Part shown: piece by piece, positions 1-4,036 of the stretch | How positions within the stretch are numbered: position 1 is the first letter of the stretch | Layout: each line of letters starts with the position of its first letter | DNA from: an uncultured Propionibacteriaceae bacterium | GTDB lineage: Bacteria > Actinomycetota > Actinomycetes > Propionibacteriales > Propionibacteriaceae | DNA length: 7,234 bases | Assembly: GCA_937988865.1 (NCBI GenBank) | Contig: CALKHV010000133.1 | Span: 1-7,234 of the forward strand | Direction: 5' to 3' | Notes under the pieces: model-generated | Told to the model about the DNA's origin: nothing | The model's database searches: none | Seen by the model: the letters and a program-made list of their open reading frames with translations, nothing else | Position numbers and translations under genes: made by a program

Positions 1-14
1 AACCCATCGGGGTT
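1..14. terminator. Partial inverted repeat at the left edge, possible terminator of the DUF4235 gene
   Basis: AACCC and GGGTT form a perfect 5-bp stem around an ATCG loop at the very edge of the window. On the plus strand the right arm continues as GGGCC (15-19), so the stem would be about 10 bp if GGCCC lies just outside. It sits 37 bases past the stop codon of the minus-strand gene at 51-332, where a terminator would be expected. Only part of the structure is visible, and whether a T-rich tail follows on the minus strand cannot be seen. Confidence 0.35.
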
Positions 15-50
15 GGGCCGTTTCGTCGTTGTGCGGGAGCCCGGCTGCGA

Positions 51-332
51 TCAGGCAGTGCCGGGGTGTGTGACCTCTGCGGTCACGGCTGCCTCGTAGC
101 GCTTGGCGGTGAAGCGATTGATGGCGAGTTGCGCAGCCCCGATCCCGATGCCGCTGGACAGTGCCCAGATGGCTGCCTTGGTCGCGGGAACGTTGGGATC
201 TGTGGGCGAGGGGGGCTCGTCACCGGTGGCGATCTTCCACGCGCTCGTGACGAGGCGATGGGCGACCAGCGCCGAAACCGCCCCCAGAACCCCGGAGTAG
301 ACCTTCCACATCATCTTGTTGGTCACGTTCAT
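51..332 (-). CDS. DUF4235 family small membrane protein
   Basis: Predicted 93-residue protein of the actinobacterial DUF4235 family, function unknown. A first hydrophobic helix covers about residues 10-30. A family-like segment follows at about 31-46 (AWKIATGDEPPSPTDP), then a second helix at about 52-72 rich in small residues, and a short polar tail. The tryptophan-containing AWKxATGxEPP stretch and the two-helix layout are the basis of the call. The ATG at 332 is chosen because a strong GAGGAGG ribosome site lies just upstream. The frame stays open to 443, but that extension has no ribosome site and would overlap the start of the divergent DUF3093 gene. A good -10/-35 pair lies upstream (361-388). 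Both termini may face the cytoplasm. The family assignment is from memory of its pattern and no partner is evident, although the divergent neighbour is also a small membrane protein. Confidence 0.85.
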   Translation of the reverse strand: MNVTNKMMWKVYSGVLGAVSALVAHRLVTSAWKIATGDEPPSPTDPNVPATKAAIWALSSGIGIGAAQLAINRFTAKRYEAAVTAEVTHPGTA

Positions 333-360
333 CGAAACCCCTCCTCGTCGACTGGTACTC

Positions 361-388
361 ATCGTAGGCACACGGCCGACGCGCGCAA
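361..388 (-). promoter_or_regulatory. Candidate sigma-70-type promoter for the DUF4235 gene
   Basis: Read on the minus strand, TTGCGC (388-383) and TACGAT (366-361) are separated by 16 bases. They match a -35 beginning TTG and the actinobacterial TANNNT -10. Transcription would start near 354, about 20 bases before the ATG at 332, leaving room for the GAGGAGG ribosome site. The -35 area is shared with the opposite-facing candidate promoter of the DUF3093 gene. Confidence 0.45.
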
Positions 389-407
389 CTCGTCCCGGCA
401 AGACCAG

Positions 408-413
408 TAGGTT
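408..413 (+). promoter_or_regulatory. Candidate -10 element for a leaderless DUF3093-dut transcript
   Basis: TAGGTT fits the actinobacterial TANNNT -10 pattern and lies so that the usual start point, 6-7 bases downstream, falls on the ATG at 420. No convincing -35 is seen. The same bases also contain GTAGG (407-411), a weak ribosome site 8 bases from the ATG, so the leaderless reading is only one of two options. Confidence 0.3.
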
Positions 414-419
414 GTGGCC

Positions 420-872
420 ATGCGCTTTCGCGAGAAGCTCCACGTGCCCCTGTGGTACTGGTTCCTGGCGGCATTCCTGGCCAGCACCCTGGTCGTCGCG
501 GTGTGGGCGTACTTCGGTGACGAGTGGGTCCTGCTGACCACCATCGCGTGCGCGGGTGTGGTTGCGCTGCTCCTGTTGGGACTGGGCAACACGCGCATCG
601 AGGTCGACGGGTCGAGGCTCTCGGCTGCCGGCGCGCAGATCGACGGACAGTGGTTGGGTGAGGCCAGGGCCTTGGACGCCGCGTCAACCCGTCGACGCCT
701 GGGGACGGACGCCGACGTCCACGCGTGGCTGGTCGGGAAGCCGTACCTGCCACGCGCGGTGGAAGTGCCCATCGTCGACGCCGCCGATCCGCACCCCTAC
801 TGGCTGCTGGCGACCAGGCGTCCGGAGGAACTCGCGGCCGCCATCAACGCCCTTCGTGATGGTGAGGCATGA
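420..872 (+). CDS. DUF3093 family membrane protein
   Basis: Predicted 150-residue protein with a basic N-terminus (MRFREKLHVP), two closely spaced transmembrane helices at about 12-32 and 36-56, and a soluble C-terminal domain of about 90 residues. The C-terminal segment PYWLLATRRPEELAAAI (126-142) and the WYW-containing first helix are typical of DUF3093, a conserved actinobacterial family of unknown function (Rv2698 in M. tuberculosis, from memory). The two-helix hairpin followed by a small cytoplasmic domain recalls bacterial PH-domain membrane proteins, but no fold can be proven here. ATG 420 is preferred over an in-frame GTG at 414 because the latter leaves no room for a ribosome site. 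The stop codon overlaps the dut start as ATGA (869-872), indicating co-transcription and translational coupling. Coupling to dut does not by itself show a role in nucleotide metabolism. Confidence 0.88.
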   Translation: MRFREKLHVPLWYWFLAAFLASTLVVAVWAYFGDEWVLLTTIACAGVVALLLLGLGNTRIEVDGSRLSAAGAQIDGQWLGEARALDAASTRRRLGTDADVHAWLVGKPYLPRAVEVPIVDAADPHPYWLLATRRPEELAAAINALRDGEA

Positions 873-1321
873 GGGTCCAGGTCAGACGCCTCGATCCCGG
901 CGTCCCCCTGCCCGACTACGCCCGCGCGCTGGACGCAGGGGCCGACCTTGCCACGGCGGAGGACGTCGTCCTGCCTCCGGGGGAGAGGCGGTTGGTCGGG
1001 ACGGGACTCGCCCTGGCCCTTCCGCCCGGCTACGCGGCTTTCGTGCACCCCCGCTCGGGTCTCGCGGCCCGCGAGGGCCTCAGCATGGTCAATGCCCCGG
1101 GCACCATCGACGCCGGCTATCGGGGCGAGGTCCGGGTGTGTCTGCTCAACACCGATCTGCATCGCACCATCGTGCTCAAACGTGGCGATCTGGTCGCCCA
1201 ACTCGTGATCCAGGCCGTGGAGTTCGCGACCTTCGACGAGGTGGACGACCTGCCCGAGTCAGAGCGAGGAACCGGCGGTCACGGGTCGACGGGCGGGGTT
1301 GCCGGCTGGCAGCCCGGGTAG
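869..1321 (+). CDS. dut: Deoxyuridine 5'-triphosphate nucleotidohydrolase (dUTPase)
   Basis: Hydrolyses dUTP to dUMP and pyrophosphate in the cytoplasm, keeping uracil out of DNA and supplying dUMP for thymidylate synthesis. The 150-residue protein has all five motifs of the homotrimeric all-beta dUTPase family in order: LDAGADL (21-27), PRSGLA (61-66), GTIDAGYRG (78-86), RGDLVAQLVI (105-114) and RGTGGHGSTG (133-142). By analogy with characterised enzymes, D81 is the catalytic water-activating aspartate, Y84 blocks ribonucleotides, and motif V closes over the nucleotide. Motif V has His138 where many bacteria have Phe, as in the mycobacterial enzyme. The segment between motifs IV and V is about five residues shorter than I recall for M. 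tuberculosis, consistent with lack of the Mycobacterium-specific loop. The ATG overlaps the DUF3093 stop by four bases; GGTGAGG (861-867) is too close for a normal ribosome site, so coupled re-initiation is likely. No key residue is missing. Confidence 0.97.
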   Translation: MRVQVRRLDPGVPLPDYARALDAGADLATAEDVVLPPGERRLVGTGLALALPPGYAAFVHPRSGLAAREGLSMVNAPGTIDAGYRGEVRVCLLNTDLHRTIVLKRGDLVAQLVIQAVEFATFDEVDDLPESERGTGGHGSTGGVAGWQPG

Positions 1322-1324
1322 AAT
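1319..1324 (+). promoter_or_regulatory. Candidate -10 element for the DUF3710-OB-fold genes
   Basis: TAGAAT matches the TANNNT -10 well and overlaps the dut stop codon. Transcription would start near 1330. A TTGCCG at 1299-1304 could act as a -35, but its spacing of 14 bases is short. The 66-base leader that would follow, and the separate ribosome site of the next gene, support an internal promoter. Read-through from dut remains possible. Confidence 0.4.
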
Positions 1325-1336
1325 GGCGGGTGATTC

Positions 1337-1353
1337 CGTGCCGTCCGGGCACG
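1337..1353 (+). other. Hairpin in the leader of the DUF3710 gene
   Basis: CGTGCC (1337-1342) and GGCACG (1348-1353) form a perfect 6-bp stem with a 5-base loop. In read-through RNA from dut, GGCGGG (1325-1330) could also pair with CCCGCC (1362-1367) and enclose it. RNA starting near 1330 would lose most of that outer stem. No U-run follows, so a simple intrinsic terminator is unlikely, and chance pairing is common in such GC-rich sequence. Confidence 0.25.
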
Positions 1354-1390
1354 CTGACGCGCCCGCCGAGGCGCCACCGAGGGGACCGCT

Positions 1391-2146
1391 GTGATCTTTG
1401 GACGCAAGAAGGCCGAGCCGATCGAGCAGGACGACGACATCGTCGAGGCGGCGTTCGATGAGGACGCCGACGCGGACGACGTCGAGACGGACGACGACGT
1501 TGAGTTGGAGGACGGAACGGTGCGTCCCGTGGCCGACAACGTGGACGAGTGGGACGCTGTCGATGCCGCCGACTGGCGCGAGGAGGGCCCCTTCGACATC
1601 GAGGAGGTCGATCTGGACGCAGACTCGGGCAAGGTCGAGCGCCTCGATCTGGGCACGCTCGTCGTGACCCCCTTCGAGGGCATGCAGGTGCAACTCCAGG
1701 TTGACCAGACGACCCAGCAGGTTCAGGCAGCCATCCTGATGGCAGGAACCTCGGCGCTGGAGGTCTCAGTGTTCGCGGCACCCGCCAAGAGTGTGATGAT
1801 CGGTGAGATCCGGCGCGAGATGCTGCGGTCGACGATCGAGGACCTGCACGGCACCGCCGAGTTCGTGGAGGGTCCGTTCGGCACCGAGGTGCGTCGCGTC
1901 ATCCCCATGACGACCCCTGATGGCAAGGACGCAGTCCATGTTTCGCGCACCTGGATGGTGCAGGGCCCGCGGTGGCTGCTGAGGGGCGTCCTGATGGGCG
2001 AGGCCGCGATGACCGAGGGCATCGACGGCGCTGTCGCCAACTTCCACGACACCTTCTGCAACCTCGTGGTGCGTCGGGACGAGAGCCCACGCATTCCCGG
2101 CGACCTCATGCCGATGACGCTGCCGGCTTCATTGGTGGCACAGTAG
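1391..2146 (+). CDS. DUF3710 domain-containing protein
   Basis: Predicted 251-residue soluble protein of the actinobacterial DUF3710 family, function unknown (similar position to Rv2696c, from memory). It has no signal peptide or membrane segment. A basic start (MIFGRKK) is followed by a very acidic, probably disordered stretch at about 12-80, containing DDD at 14-16, DEDADADD at 23-30 and DDD at 34-36. The folded domain starts near 85 with RLDLGTLVVTPFEGMQVQLQ and includes EGPFGTEV (160-167), GPRWLLRGVLMG (192-203) and a C-terminal PMTLP segment, all characteristic of the family. The GTG start at 1391 has a good purine-rich ribosome site (GAGGGGA, 1379-1385) six bases upstream. Only four bases separate its stop from the next ATG, so it is almost certainly co-translated with the OB-fold gene. 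The acidic tail may mimic nucleic acid or bind basic partners; that is inference only. Confidence 0.9.
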   Translation: MIFGRKKAEPIEQDDDIVEAAFDEDADADDVETDDDVELEDGTVRPVADNVDEWDAVDAADWREEGPFDIEEVDLDADSGKVERLDLGTLVVTPFEGMQVQLQVDQTTQQVQAAILMAGTSALEVSVFAAPAKSVMIGEIRREMLRSTIEDLHGTAEFVEGPFGTEVRRVIPMTTPDGKDAVHVSRTWMVQGPRWLLRGVLMGEAAMTEGIDGAVANFHDTFCNLVVRRDESPRIPGDLMPMTLPASLVAQ

Positions 2147-2150
2147 CCAC

Positions 2151-2537
2151 ATGGGCAACGAGCAGGCCGCCGGGCAGCACCGGAACGTCTTCGCGCGGGC
2201 GTTGCGCCGACTGACCTCGAGCAACGAGGAACTGGTGTCGGAACACCTGCGTGAACGCACCGAGGCATCCGGGGCCCAGACCATCGGGAGCACCCGGCTG
2301 CGGACGCGCGTGACCCTGCAGGGCACCATTGCCGTGATGACGCTCAACCCCCGCTCGGGCAACCGTTGGCTCGAGGTCGAACTCCATGACGGCACCGGGA
2401 CGGTCGTGCTGCTCTGGATGGGACGCAGGATGATTCCGGGCGTCGTCCCAGGACGCACCCTGCGCGTCAGTGGCCTCTTGACGTTGGCCGAGGGACGCCG
2501 GGTGATCTACAACCCCGACTACACGTTGATCCCGTGA
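2151..2537 (+). CDS. OB-fold nucleic acid binding domain-containing protein
   Basis: Predicted 128-residue cytoplasmic protein. Residues 1-45 look helical and charged (FARALRRLTSSNEELVSEHL at 14-33). Residues 47-128 read as a five-strand OB-fold: VTLQGTIAVM, then RWLEVELHDGTGTVVLLWMG, then PGRTLRVSGLLTLAEGRRVIYNPDYTLI. The pattern of a G before the first strand, D-G-T-G between strands 2 and 3, and PGxxLxVxGxL resembles the tRNA_anti/RecG-wedge OB type that binds single-stranded nucleic acid. Equivalent genes sit beside DUF3710 in other actinobacteria (compare Rv2694c, from memory). No enzymatic motif is present and the ligand is unknown. It starts four bases after the DUF3710 stop with no strong ribosome site; the nearest is GGTGG, 12 bases upstream, which points to translational coupling. 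The DUF3159 membrane-protein gene I would expect next is absent. Confidence 0.85.
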   Translation: MGNEQAAGQHRNVFARALRRLTSSNEELVSEHLRERTEASGAQTIGSTRLRTRVTLQGTIAVMTLNPRSGNRWLEVELHDGTGTVVLLWMGRRMIPGVVPGRTLRVSGLLTLAEGRRVIYNPDYTLIP

Positions 2538-2542
2538 CGGAT

Positions 2543-2562
2543 GCCTGACCGGAAGATCAGGC
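2543..2562. terminator. Inverted repeat between convergent genes, possible bidirectional terminator
   Basis: GCCTGA (2543-2548) and TCAGGC (2557-2562) form a perfect 6-bp stem with an 8-base loop, exactly in the 19-base gap between the OB-fold stop and the ceoC stop. The right arm includes the ceoC stop codon. No run of T follows on either strand, so termination efficiency is uncertain, but the position between converging genes favours this role. Confidence 0.45.
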
Positions 2563-3240
2563 CGGCGCAGCGCCCTGTCTGACCTTGGGGCTCAGGATCT
2601 CGGCGAGGTCGTGCTCGTAGTCGGGCGAGATCAGGAAGAGCAACTCGTCCCCGCCCTCGAGGGCGGCGTCCCGTTCGGGTGCCCGTCCCTGTCCGTCGCG
2701 GATGACCGCCACCAGCACGCCGTCGCCAGGCAGGTTCAGGTCGCGGACGCGGCGTCCCACACACGGACTCTCGTGGGGGAGCGTCATTTCGACCATGTTC
2801 GCCTTGCCCCGCTGGAAGGTGAAGATGCGCACCAGGTCTCCCACAGTCACCGCCTCTTCGACGAGCGCCGACATCAGGCGCGGGGTCGAGACGGCCACAT
2901 CGACGCCCCACACCTCGTCGAACATCCACTCGTTACCCGGATGGTTGACCCGGGCGACCGTGCGGGGGACGCCGAACTCCGTCTTCGCGAGGAGTGAGTG
3001 CACCAGGTTGGCCTTGTCGTCGCCGGTGGCGGCGATGGCGACGTCACAGGTGGTGACCTTCGCCTCTTCGAGGCTCTCGAGTTCGCAGGCGTCCGCCAGC
3101 AGCCACTCCGCGTCCGGGACGCTGTCGGTCTTGATGGCCCGTGGGTCGCGGTCGATGAGCAGCACCTTGTGGCCGTTCGCGATCAGTTCCCGGGCGATGG
3201 AGCGGCCGACGTTTCCGGCCCCGGCGATGACAACGCGCAT
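2557..3240 (-). CDS. ceoC: TrkA family potassium uptake regulatory protein (CeoC-like, RCK_N + RCK_C)
   Basis: Cytoplasmic, nucleotide-binding regulatory subunit of Trk/Ktr-type potassium systems; RCK proteins bind NAD(H) or ATP/ADP and gate or regulate K+ transporters. In this 227-residue protein the RCK_N (Rossmann) domain spans about 1-120, with the dinucleotide motif GAGNVG (7-12), an acidic residue ending strand 2 (D30) that favours an adenosine ribose, and ATGDDKAN (71-78). The RCK_C domain covers about 135-220 (VEMTLP, then LEGGDELLFLI). The segment NEWMFDEVWGVDVAVSTPR resembles M. tuberculosis CeoC (Rv2692), from memory. The ATG at 3240 has an AGGAG site five bases upstream. It follows ceoB by 16 bases in the same operon. 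E. coli TrkA carries two such RCK units in one chain, so CeoB plus CeoC probably form the equivalent split assembly. No TrkH/KtrB channel gene is in the window. Confidence 0.92.
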   Translation of the reverse strand: MRVVIAGAGNVGRSIARELIANGHKVLLIDRDPRAIKTDSVPDAEWLLADACELESLEEAKVTTCDVAIAATGDDKANLVHSLLAKTEFGVPRTVARVNHPGNEWMFDEVWGVDVAVSTPRLMSALVEEAVTVGDLVRIFTFQRGKANMVEMTLPHESPCVGRRVRDLNLPGDGVLVAVIRDGQGRAPERDAALEGGDELLFLISPDYEHDLAEILSPKVRQGAAPA

Positions 3241-3256
3241 GGTGACTCCTGATGGT

Positions 3257-3919
3257 TCAGTGGGGAGCGGGGGGATTGGCGAGGGCTTCCTCGATCTCGT
3301 CGACGCGGTCCTTGTTCAGCGCGACATAGAGGAGGTCGCCGTCCTGAAGGATCGTGGTCGAGTCAGGGACGAGGCCCTTGCCGAAGCGGGTCAGGAAGGG
3401 CACCGGGGTCCGGAGCACGTCCTGCATGTGCAGGATCGACTGACCGACCCAGGCCTCGTGGTAGCTGATCTGGTCGAGCCGGACCGCTCCTGACGGGTCT
3501 CGCCACACCGGCTCGGCACCCTCGGGAAGCAGACCCCGCAACACCTGGTTGGCCGTCCAACGGACCGTCGCCACGGTCGGGATGCCGAGCCTTTCGTAGA
3601 CCTCGGCGCGTCCCTGGTCGTAGATCCTGGCCACGACGTTGTGGACGCCGAACTCCTCCCGCACCACTCGGGCGGCGAGGATGTTGGAGTTGTCGCCGCT
3701 CGACACTGCCGCGAAGCCGTCCGCGTTGCGGATGCCCGACGCGATCAGTACGTCGCGATCGAACCCGACGCCCTTCACGGTGGTGCCCTGGAAGTCGGGT
3801 CCGAGGCGACGGAAGGCGTCGACCACCACGTCGATGACGGCGACGGTGTGCCCGCGCCGCTCAAGGCTCCGGGCGAGGCTCGAGCCGACACGGCCGCAGC
3901 CCATGATGACGATGTGCAC
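3257..3919 (-). CDS. ceoB: TrkA family potassium uptake regulatory protein (CeoB-like, RCK_N + RCK_C)
   Basis: First gene of the two-gene RCK operon. The 220-residue cytoplasmic protein has an RCK_N domain at about 1-120, with GCGRVG (7-12), D30 at the end of strand 2, GFDRDVL (52-58), SSGDNSNI (73-80) and ARIYDQGRAEVYERLGIPT, all CeoB-like. An RCK_C domain lies at about 135-215 (VGQSI, then LQDGDLLYVAL). It should bind a nucleotide and help control K+ uptake, together with the CeoC-like partner encoded 16 bases downstream. The start chosen is GTG at 3919, because GGAGG (3929-3925) is then five bases upstream and the protein begins MHIVIMGCGRVG like its relatives. A GTG two codons earlier (3925) overlaps the ribosome site itself. 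It diverges from the permease gene across 117 bases that hold candidate promoters for both. A potassium role is well supported by family; the exact channel or permease partner is unknown. Confidence 0.93.
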   Translation of the reverse strand: MHIVIMGCGRVGSSLARSLERRGHTVAVIDVVVDAFRRLGPDFQGTTVKGVGFDRDVLIASGIRNADGFAAVSSGDNSNILAARVVREEFGVHNVVARIYDQGRAEVYERLGIPTVATVRWTANQVLRGLLPEGAEPVWRDPSGAVRLDQISYHEAWVGQSILHMQDVLRTPVPFLTRFGKGLVPDSTTILQDGDLLYVALNKDRVDEIEEALANPPAPH

Positions 3920-3957
3920 GTGCACCTCCAGGAAGTGGGGCAGATCCCGACGATGCG

Positions 3958-3963
3958 ACGTTA
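3958..3963 (-). promoter_or_regulatory. Candidate -10 element for the ceoB-ceoC operon
   Basis: On the minus strand TAACGT fits TANNNT. Transcription would begin near 3951, giving a leader of about 30 bases that contains the GGAGG ribosome site. No good -35 is seen. Two direct repeats GGTGA (3977-3981 and 3987-3991 on the plus strand) lie just upstream where a regulator or sigma factor could bind. Confidence 0.3.
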
Positions 3964-4024
3964 CCGCAACGCCTCAGGTGAGTGGCGGTGACGGGCAGCC
4001 GGCCGAGACAGTCGCGGCGGGGGC

Positions 4025-4030
4025 TAGAGT
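4025..4030 (+). promoter_or_regulatory. Candidate -10 element for a leaderless permease transcript
   Basis: TAGAGT fits TANNNT and is followed by exactly six bases before the GTG at 4037, so transcription would start on the first base of the start codon. No ribosome site precedes this GTG, which supports a leaderless mRNA. The -35 region is unclear; GAGACA (4005-4010) is only 14 bases away. Confidence 0.45.
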
Positions 4031-4036
4031 CAGCGC

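Noticed and set aside
333..443. Upstream extension of the DUF4235 protein to a start at 443
   Set aside because: The extension has no family character, no ribosome site, and would cover the promoter and start of the divergent gene, whereas ATG 332 has GAGGAGG.
556..1461. 301-codon plus-strand frame across DUF3093, dut and the DUF3710 start
   Set aside because: Overlaps three supported genes out of frame with Arg/Pro-rich low-complexity translation; only its final 43-codon part is mentioned as a speculative upstream ORF.
2702..3493. 263-codon plus-strand frame across ceoC and the end of ceoB
   Set aside because: Antisense to two genes with clear RCK motifs. Its product is Ser/Thr-rich, lacks any domain and has no convincing ribosome site.
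3920..4036. c-di-AMP (ydaO/yuaA) riboswitch ahead of the KimA-like permease
   Set aside because: The region is only 117 bases, I cannot recognise the conserved ydaO motif elements, and the candidate promoter lies directly at the start codon, leaving no leader for a riboswitch.
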